This document shows positions 11,036 to 23,678 of a DNA stretch of 64,000 bases, piece after piece. The notes beneath the pieces were generated by a model. That model ran no database searches. It saw only the letters and a program-made list of their open reading frames with translations, and was not told where the DNA came from. Origin of the DNA: Quercus robur (taxonomy: Eukaryota; Streptophyta; Magnoliopsida; Fagales; Fagaceae). The position numbers and the translations under genes are program-made. Every line of letters starts with the position of its first letter. The stretch's first letter is position 1. The stretch spans positions 59,297,354 through 59,361,353 of the forward strand of contig NC_065536.1 in the NCBI RefSeq assembly GCF_932294415.1, in the 5' to 3' direction.

Positions 11036-13636
11036 AAAAAAAAAAAAAAAAAGGGTCAAACGATTTGGTGCAAAAAGTAGATAGCTACTTGATACAACTA
11101 GGACCTATAATATCTATTTTTTTAATTACAATAATATATATGATATATGATATTAACACAACAATTAGAGAAATAGCGATTACCAATAATACATTTATTA
11201 CTTTAAATTAGTGACAGTTAAAAACTTTTTAAAATACTACATGCTATCTTATGTGAAATTAAAATTATATATCATTTGCGTATTTCTGTTGACAAAGTAT
11301 ATGATGCACAGTCAACAGATATATGAATCTAGCGTCTCACATAACGCGTGAATCGCCCAGGTGAAAAAAAATTAAGGAAATAACCAGTGGGAAACTGGGA
11401 AAGTGGGATGTCCCCATCCATCCACCGACTGACAGGGAAGTAAACAACAGATAATCGTGAAGGTAGAATTGCAATAGAAAGTTCTCAGCCACCAAGATTT
11501 ACTAGGCAAAGTGCACGACAAAAACACACTATTTGACCAAGTTATTTATGAGAAGGGGCCACAAACCATGACCTGATCTGAGAGTAGTTTCTGTCAACCA
11601 CTACATCACACTGTTTGATGGAGTCTTGCTTCGCTGTTCTCATTAGAGGTTTGGCATCCAAAAATGTATGAGAATTGACCCACTAGTTTATAAATGTATA
11701 AGAGAATTGACCCGTTAGTATATAATATAGCATTTTAGCTTTTAGTTTCTATGTACAATTTTTTATAATTTTATAATTTTTTTCTCACTTTTTCAAAATA
11801 CAAGTATATTTTAACAAAAAGTTTTCAATAAAAAACTAAAATTGTTTAATTTTAATATACTTTAATACAATTTTAACAATAAATTTTAAGTAAAAAATTA
11901 AATAAGTGGTATCCAAATATACATAAATTTGTCTGTTTAGCCTAAACTGATTTACAAAACAATTTGGTGAGCAACCATTCTCTATGGCATTAAATAAAGA
12001 ATAAAGACTTATAAATTCTAGAGCCCCAGAAGAGAAGAACAGGTGTCCATTTTTTGGTAAAGACTTTTATGGGCGCCGACAAGAAAGTGGATTTTTGATG
12101 GATTATTTTGTGCATTCATTAACTCATTTGATAAGACCATGAAAAGGAGAAGAACTTTCAACTAATCATTACCTAATAAACAAAACTGATGAAGTCTTCG
12201 TTCTGACTTTTGCATTTGAAAGAATAACTACTTCACATACAGGGATTCTTGTTAAGGTGTGACAATTTTGAGGAAGTCTTCGTTCTGACTTTTCCTTATG
12301 AAAGAAGAAGTACTTCACATAAAGGGATTCTTATTAAGGTGTGAAAATTTGGAGGAAGAAGTCTTCCTTCTGACTCTAGCTTATGAAGAATGGAAAAGGT
12401 TAAGCCACACCTTTATAACTTAAGATTTGATCTAGTTGCGAGTTTTAATCTCCACCTTTTATTTAGTTAGTAGGTGATATGACAGTTTTTCATTAAAAAA
12501 AAAATGTTCAATTAAAAAAGTGCTAGAGGTAAGCCAACCCTATAAACTATAGTAAATGATAACGAATATCTTGAGATCATTGATTTAGGAACTGTTTTAA
12601 GAAATTTTTTATGAAAAATTAAAGAAAATAATTACTATTTTGATAGCTTTTTCTATATTTTATAAAAGTAGTATCAAGACTTTTCTGAATTAGTTTATCA
12701 ACATTTTCCCTAAGGTTACCGGTTAACATGACCAATAAAAAAGAACTACATCATATTTCTTTTCATATTTCTTATCAAGATGGATTTGGATTGCTTTTGT
12801 TTAACATCAATTTTGAAAAAAATGAATAAAGAAAAATATAATAAAAAGTTAAATCTAGACACGACTACAATATACCATTTTTTTTTTTTGGCAACTTATT
12901 AGGTGACACGCTGTCAGTTGATAAAAAATAAAAGTGATATTAATAGTTTTTTTTTTTTTTTTGGAGAAAAAATAGTTTTTTTTTTTTTTTTCTAGATGGA
13001 TAAAAATAAGCACATGGTAATACTAAATATATGAATAGAAATGCCCACATAGTTATACTAAATATATTATACCACAGCTGGAATTCTTTCCCTCCCTTGC
13101 TCCCTCAAGTCTGGCACCAACTCGTCCAAATGGTGTAATGGTAAATGACACTAATAGTTGATCCATATAAAGGTAATTATTCACAAATCTCAACTTATTA
13201 CATCAAAAAGTTTCCAAACAGTTTGGTGTAATTAATTTAACTCATCCGCCAAAAATATATGATTTGACTTATTTTCTTAACAAAAAAATTATTAGATCCA
13301 CAGAGGACTGTAGAAGTGGTTCTCATTGATCATCCAAATCAATAAAATGCTGACATTCATGCAAATGTGACATCACTTGGTGGTTTATTACTTTGTTTTC
13401 TTATGCTGATTAGGAAGCTGACTCACGCACTTGCATAGCTGTCATTATTGTGTTTTCTTATACTAATAATTTCTTCTTGACAAAGCAACATTACACATAA
13501 TTTACATTATCAAAAGTTATGATGTACACTTAACACTCTGGCACCATCATATGTTTGACAAAGTATAAACCACCCCATCCACCTCCTTTGTCTTACATAA
13601 ATTAGATAATAATTTTTTTAGTGAAAACCAAAGTGC
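11036..13636. other. Intergenic region upstream of the formin gene
   Basis: No gene supported. It contains poly-A/T runs and the 82-85-bp tandem repeat listed separately. Confidence 0.55.
12191..12395. repeat. Three-copy tandem repeat, period 82-85 bp
   Basis: The phrase GAAGTCTTCGTTCTGACTTT begins at 12191 and 12273, and a variant begins at 12358. Between them lie repeated 'ACTTCACATA', 'AGGGATTCTT' and 'TTAAGGTGTGA' blocks. The third copy is partial. Confidence 0.85.
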
Positions 13637-13660
13637 ATATATATATATATATATATATTA
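13637..13660. repeat. (TA)n microsatellite upstream of formin
   Basis: About 11 TA units roughly 290 bp before the formin start codon. It may overlap the core promoter, but no single TATA box can be chosen. Confidence 0.8.
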
Positions 13661-13943
13661 TATAGTATATATTACATATTATCTTATTCTTAGCACAAAG
13701 TGTTATTTTGGTCATTGCCAAATACAAAAGCCCGGGAAAAGAAAACCCGGAATGGAACAAATATAACTAACACAACCCATTCTTTCTTTGAAATTGTCAG
13801 CCTCAACCAAAGTAGTAATATATCAAACACATAAATATATAAAAAAAAAAAATTTGTACACGACAAATGATAAAGCTCCAAATACAGAAAAATAGAACGA
13901 CATTCAGTTCTATGAATCTCTTCCAATTCTATCAATTAACTTC

Positions 13944-16478
13944 ATGGCTGTGATATATCTTCAGCCATTTTCAATCCTAGTTTTCTTCTCTGTGTTTTTG
14001 TTCATTCCATTCTCTCATTGCCAATACGGTTCTCCACAAAACATTGAAACTTTCTTTCCATATGATCTATCTCCTTCCCCACAACCAGGTTTTCCCACCA
14101 CCCCATCAAGCGCTCCTCCCCCTCCATTGCCATCACTTCCGACATCACCGACGCCACCACCACAAAACTCATCATCCACAAGAAATAAGATTGTGAGGGC
14201 TGTAGCTATCACGGCAGCCGGGACTCTGGCTCTGTCTGTGCTTCTCTTCTTTATAATCCAAAGGCGCGTCGCGGAAAAGCGCGAAAGAGAGGAAGATATT
14301 AGTGCTAATTTGGATCATGGTCAGCAGCCTGCAGCAGGGGCAGGCAATGAAGTGAAAGATTTGGATGGGAGTCTTAAAGGTTACATTGTGGATGAAGATG
14401 GTTTGGATGTGCTTTATTGGAGGAAACTTGAAGGGAAAAGCTCCAAGAAAAGTTTCAAGAAAGACGCATTACATAATTCAAGGAATGAGGAACAAGAAGA
14501 AGGGGTAGAAATAAATGAACGTCGACAAAGAAAGTCTGAACCTATACAAGAAGTTCCTCTTCTCCGAGGAAAGTCTTCAACTTCCCAGGTCATACTTGTA
14601 GAAGAAGTAAACGATTCGGATGATGATTCAGATCAATTTAGTCCTTCTTATCCTCGTCCTGTTGTGTTTGGAATCAAGGATGATGCAAAGCCAGAAGATT
14701 TGATTCAAATATCAACTCCACCCCCATCTCCTTCCCCACCATCCTCACCTAAACCGCTTCCCCTATATGCAAAAAGCCCTGCACGGCCTCCTCCTCCGCC
14801 TCCTCCACCAATCCTAGCGAATAAGAATCTTGCACCGCCACCACCGCCACCACTTAAGGCAGGTGGTTTGAAATCATCATCTAACGTGCCCCCGGCTCCT
14901 AATGCCAAGCCGGGTCACAGTAAATCAGGAGAGTCTTCATCTGGGACAGGAAATGGCCATGTCAAGATGAAGCCTTTGCATTGGGATAAGGTGAACACCA
15001 ACACAGATCATTCCATGGTGTGGGACAAAATTGATGGTGGTTCTTTTAGGTAATTGTAATTTGCATTTCTGGATTTCAGATGAGTTATGTTATATATATA
15101 CACACACACACAATAATCTTTGGTTGGTTTTTTTGCTGATTCTTAATGGTTTCGATTTGGAACTTTCAGGTTTGATGGAGATCTTATGGAAGCCCTCTTT
15201 GGCTATGTTGCCACCAGCCGGAACTCGCCTCAACGAAACAATAATTCAACGGATGGAAGCTCACAAGTGGTTATCCTTGATCCTAAAAAGTCTCAAAACA
15301 TTGCAATTGTTGTGAAATCTCTGGCCATTTCTCAAGAAGAATTTCTTGATGCGCTTACTGAGGGCCAAGGCCTAAATGCAGATGCTATTGAAAAGCTGGC
15401 CAGAGTTGCCCCAACTGAGGAAGAACAATCAAAAATTCTAGAATTTGATGGAGACCCCAGAAGACTGGCTGCTGCTGAATCCTTCCTTTACCGCCTCCTG
15501 AAAGCTGTTCCATCAAGTTTTACTCGTCTTAATGCTATGCTTTTCAGATTGAATTATGACTCAGAGATTCTAAACCTGAAGGAATCTATACAAACACTTG
15601 AATTGGGTTGCAAGGAACTTAGAACACGAGGGCTGTTTATGAAACTTCTAGAGGCAATCCTCAAGGCTGGCAATCGTATGAATGCAGGTACTACCCGAGG
15701 GAATGCTGAAGCCTTCAACCTTAATGCTCTTCGGAAGCTCTCTGATGTTAAAAGCATAGATGGAAAAACTACTTTACTCCATTTTGTTGTGGAAGAAGTA
15801 ATCCGGTCTGAGGGAAAACGGTGTGTTCTGAATAGGGATCGTAGCATGGGTCGTAACATGAGTCGTAGTAGCAGCCATAGCAGCACCAGCAGTACCAGCT
15901 CAAATTCTGAGAGTTTAACACTGAAGGAGGAAAGAGAGAAGGAATTTAAAATTCTGGGATTACCAATGGTAGGTGGCCTCAGTTCCGAGTTCTCTAATGT
16001 AAAGAAAGCAGCCAGTATAGATTACGACACCTTTGCTGGCACAATCTCGGCTCTCACAGCCCATACAGCAGAAATTAAAGCACTTTTGTCCCAATGTGGC
16101 AATGATAGAAGTGGAGGAGGGTTTGTAAGAGAGATGAAAGGTTTTCTTGAAGCAGCTGAGGAAGAACTAAAGGTGCTGAGAGAGGAACAAACAATGGTAA
16201 TGAAGCTTGTACAGAAAACAACAGAATATTATCAATCAGGAGCTTCAAAGGACAAAGGAGCACCCCCACTTCTACTATTTGTTATAGTTAAAAATTTTCT
16301 TGATATGGTAGATATGGCATGCATTGAAATTGCTAGAAACCTGCAGAAGAAGAAGTCAGCAACTACTGTGGGACCATCATCGCCACATTCAAGGATCTCA
16401 GTGAGGTTCCCAAACTTGCCTGAAAATTTCATGTCTGAGAAGTCAAGAGGCAGTTCTAGTGAATTAGATGATTTTTAA
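13944..16478 (+). CDS. Class I formin-like protein (FH4/FH8-type), two exons
   Basis: Exons 13944-15049 and 15170-16478; the intron begins GTAATT and ends TTTCAG. Predicted protein 804 aa. Residues 1-26 form a signal peptide. Residues 41-75 are a Pro/Ser-rich extracellular part likely to touch the cell wall. Residues about 83-105 are a membrane helix followed by a basic stop ([11 protein letters not shown]). Residues about 258-325 are an FH1 domain with several poly-Pro runs, which would bind profilin-actin. The FH2 domain starts near residue 340 with [11 protein letters not shown] and includes [21 protein letters not shown] and the coiled C-terminal part. FH2 dimers nucleate and cap actin filaments; the membrane anchor places this at the plasma membrane. 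The exon layout and the acidic juxtamembrane region suggest the AtFH4/FH8/FH11 subgroup, but the exact orthologue is not determined. Confidence 0.93.
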
Positions 16479-17719
16479 ATTAGGCCTTCATCAGTAAAGG
16501 ATTTTTTTTTTTTTTTGGGGTATAGGTATAGTAGCAGGATTTCGTTGTATATAGATGTAATTCAAATCAAATGATATGAATTGTGAAATGAATAGCCTAA
16601 TTCTTTTTATTTTTTCAGTAGAACTGATTCATCTTTTACTGCATCAAATTGTTTTCTAAATCCTTCAGTCACAGCTGGAAGGCTAGAGGTTTTATGAACT
16701 CAAAACATTAAGAGATGTAATGAAGATCAGGGAAACTTTAAAGACTACTAAAAGTGTAATGTACTAAAAGAGAAAATTAGGAAACGAGCAGAGTTGCATG
16801 GAGATAATTTTACAGAACCTATGGTTGTATAGCACTAGTGTAAGTCTAGTTTCTCTTTGTACCACTTGACTCAAAATGCAGTACTTACATACAATATAGA
16901 TAGATTGTACATTCTTGCTGTTGTTATTTACTTATTTGGTAAAAGTGTCATTCATTAAAAGCTAAGAATTAACAAGGATCGTTTTTAGGATCTTAATTTC
17001 TAGAATATTTGATCCATGAAATTACGTCCTAGAACTATAAAATTACAGCGTTTGATTCATTAGTCACATTCCCATTAGATTCCATAAGTTATGGTTGGTT
17101 CATAACATTCCCAGGAATAATACTATTTTTATCATGAATTTCCCAAAATTATCATACGTATAACATTTAGACTCTTGGAAGGAATGATGAAACTTGATTG
17201 AGTTAACTAATCAACAACCTACAATCACCAAGGAATGAGACTCAAAGGACTCTTTGGATGTTCAAAAGCAAAAAAAAAAAAAAAAAAGACTGTTGGATGA
17301 GGTGGGATTTCTCTAGCAAATGGACTATCTCTTCATCCAGCTCAACTTTTAAAATTCAGTAACCAAAAATGTAAGGCTAACTAGAGGCCAATCACAACCG
17401 TCCATTTCTCAGCAACTACATTGGTAGCCAACTCCACTGATCTAAAAAAAACCTTCAAACCATTGATCTTTGAACTGACCCCCAAAAACATAAATAAATA
17501 AACCTACCACTTCCCACATTCCCTGGGTCTCCAACAAGTATTTTATTTCAATGACATTGGTGGTCATTGAGAAGCAATGACATCTGTGTAGAGATTGAGT
17601 CATGCAAGAGTCCATATCAAAGAGCTATCTACAGCTCAAATCCTTTAGGAGCACCAGGGTCCAGGTAAATTAATCTCCATATGCCTATATACGTTAGAAA
17701 GAAAATAACAGGAAACTCT

Positions 17720-18245
17720 ACATCAAGTTGTCATTTAAAATAAATGGTAGAAAATGAAATGATTTAGAGAGAAAAATAGAGCAGAATCAAGGATTTATGT
17801 GGTTTAGCTTGATGGCTTACATCCACAACAGAAAGTTCTTCAGTGATTATTGTTTTACAGATTATTTGCCCTATGTTTGTAACTACTAATTCTAACTACT
17901 TTCCCCTCTATTCTCATCTTCCTTTGTTACAAACATACGCTAATATTGATTTATGAGAATCACTTGATTGGACTAAAATAGAAAGAAAATAGATATTCTT
18001 TTGATTTTAGTCAATCAAGAATATCAACATTTACTAAATGTGATATTCATAATAAGAATACAAAAAAATGTGACGGTACAAACACACTAAAGTTGACTTA
18101 TAAGAATCAATGATTGGACTAAAATAGAAACACAATAAATATTCTTTTGATTTTTTAGTTAATCAAGAATATCAACATTTGTTAAATGTGATATTTATAA
18201 CAAAAAATGTGACAGAAGATTTGTATTCATGATACACTAACAACA
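17720..18245. repeat. Possible LTR retrotransposon relic
   Basis: The phrase GATTTATGTGGTTTAGCTTG at about 17791, followed by ACATCCACAACAG, resembles the '...TACGTGGTTC...CATCCAC...' segment present in many plant Ty1/copia LTRs. No ends or target duplication were found, so the assignment is tentative. Confidence 0.3.
17948..18235. repeat. Two-copy 146-bp tandem duplication
   Basis: The unit starting TGATTTATGAGAATCA at 17948 recurs at 18094 (TGACTTATAAGAATCA). Both contain GATTGGACTAAAATAGAAA and AATCAAGAATATCAACATTT. Each unit also has an internal inverted match (GATTGGACTAAAAT versus ATTTTAGTCAATC), so each could fold into a hairpin. Confidence 0.8.
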
Positions 18246-19492
18246 TTAATGCCGGTGTGCTTTAAATATAGATACAAGCAAGAAACCTGTTAAACCATTA
18301 AAGAGAGGGAAATAGTGGGATTTTTATGAAAAAAATTTCACTGGCAGGTCCTGTGCTTAACTCTCTCTTTTTTTCTTTTTTTCTTTTTTCTTTCTTTTAA
18401 GCTATATTAAAATTCACATATTAATACAGTACATCAAAAGTTTATACATAATACATGGATGTCCACTGTATGACATCTTACAAAAGTTGAGCACACAAAA
18501 AGGTGGGAGGATCAAAACAAACACACTTGGACTGTGATAGGTCTCTGCCTTTGGTTGCCAATCACTCTGTGCAAGAGTTAGCTTCCTGATGTACATGGCG
18601 AACCTTAGCTCACCATGCTCTATAAAGTAGGCTCCTGCAATCATTCACAAGTATGGAAATCTGTGGAGGGTACAAAACCCTCATGGATAATGTTGAGGAA
18701 ACTTGCAAACAAACATTAAACCCTCCTGGGCTGTGGGAGCTCATGTGATAGAATTTGAGGGCATGATGGAAGTTGGAATGGACAATCTCTGCTCAAGGGA
18801 GTTGATTCATTATATTCTTACTTTTTGTGCTTCCCAACTAAGCATCAAAAACTCGTAAATTTCTTTTCTTTATTAATATTTCTTGGTTTATAGGAATTTG
18901 AATAACTCAATTGCTTATGCCTTTGATTCCCACTAAAATGAAAAATTTATTCTAAAGACGAAAAATAAAATAACATTGAGAAATTCAATAAAAGGTTTGG
19001 TCACTCCACAATATAAAATCTTAATCAAACCATAATGGTTCACCTAGGCCAGATTATTATTAGAAACAGACATCATAGTTTCAACTTTCAGCTTTCAACA
19101 AAATAACCAAGTGCCAGAACAAATATAGAATGGCAACCAACCACAAGAATTAAATTAATTCTAACTGTCCAACAATTTATATACCTTTTTGTTTGCTTTA
19201 TCTATATTTGGTTTGAGACTAAGGGTAACAATTTGCCATGTAATCTAGCAGAGCCCCAACCTCTTCCATATCTCCTACACATTATTAATATGGGTTCTCT
19301 TCTAGCCATTCAGATATGCAGTCTGCGCCTCATCAGTGACTATTTGCTTTTGGCTGAATAATGTATTATGGCACAAGTCCCGTGGAGAAGCAATTCCTTC
19401 ATTTGTATCTTCTTCTTCTACAAAAGGATTATCCTCCAAACCAGATATGTTTCTTACAAGATGATGCATGAGTCCCAAACAAAGAACATGGT

Positions 19493-22400
19493 TCACCGAT
19501 GAGTCTCATTCTTAGAAACTTCCTGCATAATTGGATTTATATTACTACAGAATTAAATTCCATGGGAGGAAAAATTAACTACTCCATTAATAACTTCACG
19601 AATGTAGCTTTAACTCATTAAACAGAGAGAAGTTCTCATGGTGCATATGCAATTTTGTCTTCCCCCAAACACAAAATAAAAACCCTCTCAAACCCCCTCT
19701 TATAGTTAATGATTTATGAAGCTCTTCAGTATTACTATAACCTTGTTCTTAATTAGCTGAAAATATGGAAAACTCTTGACTTGTTGATATAAATGCCAGG
19801 GAACCAAAAGCTGGTTGATTAGGCTTGGGAACTCATTCAGTAAAAGACAATAAGTAGTGCGTTTCCTGTAGGAATAACAAAGGGGGTGAAAAGGCTAAAA
19901 CAACGGTGCTTTGGGCTCCTAACATAAACATTATCTTCCAAATAAACCATTTTGGCCTCTCCCAAAATGGGGAAGACAAAACATGGGGCCTTATCTTGTC
20001 TCAAATGTCACTTGTTTTGAGTTTAGAAGGGGGAAAAATGGAACTTATTTCTATCTTGAATATTAATAACGTAGCCAAAAGCAAAATTTTAAGTGAAAGC
20101 TAGAAGCAATTCTTCAATGGTTCTATGAATGCTGCTACTATGAATCAAGGAACACTTCTAAGAAGGCCAGATGGGTGATGCTGCCAAAGGATTGACATGG
20201 TTATTAACCCATATATACTCCCATGCCTCTAGATCCTTAACAAATGCACCAATCTTTTAGACAAAATAATGCAAAAAGTTGTCACAAACAGTGAGAAATC
20301 ATCACGGTGATTGTGGCCCACTTAATGTGATGCCAGCTTGACAGAATAATTTTAACAGCAAAGCAGGACAGCCATGGACCTCACCACTTTAGTCTCAGCA
20401 AAACATATTGTGTAAGCTGCCTTAAGAGTTAAGAGTTAAGTTGTACATTATGTAACTATACATGGTATCCCCTATTTAGATCATTCTTTCTAACAGATTG
20501 CAATTGAACAAGGAAGGACACAGAGATGTGATATACCTTATCTGAAGTGCTTTTTGACATTTTTGGTCCCCGATAAAAGCCTGGCATGGGTGTAGCTTTG
20601 AAGTTAAGACTCTGTCTTAACTTTCTGATTTCTGCCTCTTTTTGCTCCTGTGTCAAGCATAGGGAGTTCAGACATGCCATTTGTGTAGACTGAATAAAGT
20701 AATCTTCTGATGAACTAAAGACGGTATTGTTTGAGGACATCTTTGAAACTGTATTATTCATTATGAGAATGTGCAGCTATAGAACAATCTATGATGAAAA
20801 GGGAACGACATGCCCTTTTTAAAGAGAACTATTAAAGTAAGTGTACCTTTGATTTTGATTGAAGGTGTGTCTTCTCTACCTCTTTAGCGTTAGACTTTTC
20901 CTCCAATTTCTTTAAAAACTAAAAATAACCAAATATGAGGTCAGTAGAAGACAATATTGAAACTTCATCAAGATATCAAATGAAATTATGTGCCTGCATA
21001 ATAGAGATTTTCTTTGGGGGCAGGGGGGGGATCATGTTGGTTTTAATGGGTACCTCCTTTCTTTTTTCTGCCCTTTCATCACTTTTCAAGCCAAAAGAAG
21101 AAGGGGCCGCCTTAACACTTCTTTTATCTGCACCGCCTGCTTTGAGTGACCTACTCCAACACAGCAATGCAATATTGAACTTTCCATAATAGTGGATCAA
21201 AGATTTCAAAAATTAATTGAGCAGCCCTAATAATTTCATTAATGCAAAACAAATCAGGGGACTATAATTGGGTGATTTACATAACAGCAGGTTAGAGGCA
21301 TTCAATAGCATTCTTTCAGAATTGTTTCTTTATTGAATTGGAATGGATTGGTCAATCAGATAAATTATTTTTCACATTATGCTTAGTTCATTTAGACCTT
21401 TGTTAAAAGGAAATTTATGTCCATTGATATGAACAAAAGCCGTGCTGCATGTAGATCAATGTTGGACAGACTAGAAACAAAATTTTGATAGAAAGGAGCT
21501 AATTAGAGTGAGGACATTGAGATAATTGAATTAAAAGACAAAAATGGATAGAATTGAATCTCCTTGTTTTGGTGAGGAAGTGGTGGCACCTACAGTTAAG
21601 ACTGGACAATCAATATAATTGGACACTAACAATCACATATAAAATATGAGAAACTGTTCGGATCTCACCCCCTATCCACTTGCACTACCCTCCTTGTTCT
21701 GTTTTTGTTTAGATTAGATAAAATGATCGGTTCAAATTAAAAACTAATTAACTATGACATAGTGATAGTAAACATATAGAACCAAACAGTATTAAAATTC
21801 AAGTATCACATGGATTTAAGCCAAAATAAACTACATTACATGATTACATGCACAGCAGTATGCAATGGCAAATAGTGTGGAGCCAAAACATTACCCTCCA
21901 TTCTCTTTTTGTGGAGTCATAGAAGTGGAAACCATTGGTTCTGTCCCCTTTGTAGCCACCTATTCAAAAAAAGAAAGTTCCACAAAATGAAAACCTGATT
22001 CTACATAAGCCAATTTCAACTTTTTATCAGTAAAGACAGAGTAGTTGCTTAAAGGTTTCTTCTTTTTATGGTAAGTAAAAAGGTTTCTTCTTTTCGGCAA
22101 TGGTTGTAATGTGATAAACCTGTTTAGGTACTGGAGATCTCTCATCACCGGAAGATTTCGGTTGGTTGTAATTCTTTTGAAATGACTTGAATGCTCGTTT
22201 GACAATGTCCTTGTCCCCCATTTCCTCCATAATTAAGGATTTTCGATTCGTTGTAAGCGAAGCTTGATCAGAATTTGTAGGACCCAAGCTAAAGGAAATG
22301 TGCAGGGATTTAGGAGCAACTTTCTTACTTTCAACAATAGAAGGATTTTTCCTCGTTGGTAAAGATGAATCATTTCCCTTCTTTGTTGAAGATCTTGATG

Positions 22401-23678
22401 CAGATAATGCTGTGGAGGTTGGTGCAGCCTTTGACACTTTAGGAGTGCTAATATGTGATGCTTTAGTTACAGGTGATGCTGGTTTCTTATTTAGCCTTGC
22501 CACATTTCTCTCCTTCTTCAATGGAGTAACCTGTACAAGCGAAATCAAGAAAACTATGAGCCACCAGATGCAAAACAAAAACCAAAGTTTATAAGCATTT
22601 AAAGTTTGACAAAAAGATCAATTAGTTAAAGAAATAAATCATTTCACCTTCTTAGATTCCTTTGGATGGTCCAACTTCGCCTTTTGCTCCTTAACTTTTG
22701 GATCATTTCCTATCTTAGCATTCAAATTGTGCAGAACTTCCTTTATGTCTCTAGATTCAAGCAAAGCAGCTTTTTTTTCTACTTCTTCTTCTTTTACCAC
22801 AACAGCGACAGAAACTTCCTTTATGTCTTGAAACTCAACCACAGCAGTGTCTTCTTCTTCTTCTTCTTGTACTAAATGGGTCAGTTCTGGTTTGCTTGAC
22901 CTGGGGCTATCTACTGAGCCACCATTTTCTTCTTTCACTCCCTCAGCTAATGACCTTTGATCTTCTATTCTGATTGGAGTGTCCTCCTTCAGATCATCCG
23001 CATGGGCCCTAATCACCTCACTGACCAGGTTGGTTTCTTGCTTAACAACTTCTTCTGTGGAACCGTAGCTATTAGATGCATTGAATTCAGAACCAGCACC
23101 ACTATCATTACTAGTCAGATCTGTAACATTTAGATTCTCTGGCCTCAACTGATCATTTTCAATCCGGTTATCTTGATCCATTACCTCAGCTTTGCGAGCA
23201 GCAATCTTCTTGTAATGGGCATCGAAGTAGGCTGCTTTTTTAGCTACTGATCCAGGTGTTGCACACTTCTCAACTTCTTCTAAGTACTTATTGGAGGAGA
23301 AAGCTGACCATTTCTCCCAAGACAGTGAATCATTATCAAACCTACCAAAAGAAACAGACGCATCCATACCAGGTTTTGAGGCAGCTGTGATTGTCTCTCC
23401 CATCTGTGCATAAAACAGAAAAAACACCAAAACCCAATCATATTTTCAAGCTAAAGCACACAATGACAACTCAAAACAACAACAAAAAGTTGGGAAATTT
23501 AGCTAATTACAGATAGTTAACCAATCAACAAGCCATAAAAACAAATAAAACAAACAGGGAAAGAACAATAAATTAAAACAGATGGGTCACTTCTTAGAGA
23601 TTTAAAGACAAATTAGGTGTACTACTAGTCTACTACCTTATCTTCAACCCTAGAAACATCTGCTATTGATTCACCCAT
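19493..23678 (-). CDS. WVD2-like/TPX2-family microtubule-binding protein
   Basis: Minus-strand exons: 23637-23678, 22648-23403, 22120-22530, 21895-21959, 21054-21150, 20847-20918, 20537-20647 and a tentative last exon 19493-19522 (EVSKNETHR then TGA). All junctions are GT-AG and in phase, giving about 527 aa. Exon 1 encodes MGESIADVSRVEDK; exon 2 starts with a second Met directly at its acceptor. The N-terminal part has the family's LSWEKWSAFSSNKYLEEVEK and PGSVAKKAAYFDAHYKK blocks, then a long acidic/Ser-rich region. The C-terminal TPX2 domain (residues about 444-510) includes SDERAEKRKEF, a lysine/glutamate coiled coil and SLNFKATPMPGFY. Such proteins bind and bundle microtubules and affect cell shape; the best match in style is WVD2-LIKE 7. 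All but the last exon are secure. Confidence 0.88.

Larger units (their letters stand above)
16479..19492. other. Intergenic region between formin and TPX2-like gene
   Basis: The two flanking genes converge here. It contains the formin 3' UTR just after 16478 and a T-run, then AT-rich sequence, and a probable LTR relic with a duplication at 17.7-18.25 kb (listed). A minus-strand frame at 18414-18644 has no family resemblance. Confidence 0.55.

Noticed and set aside
14015-14908. Glycine-rich frames opposite the formin gene
   Set aside because: They mirror the proline codons of the formin proline-rich and FH1 regions.
18414-18644. 76-codon frame on the minus strand
   Set aside because: No recognisable motif and lies beside a low-complexity T-run; not supported as a gene.
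19302-19496. Acidic 64-codon frame as a TPX2-like C-terminal exon
   Set aside because: It is not reached in phase from the last secure exon by a clear acceptor. The overlapping 10-codon exon fits splicing better, though only cDNA can decide.
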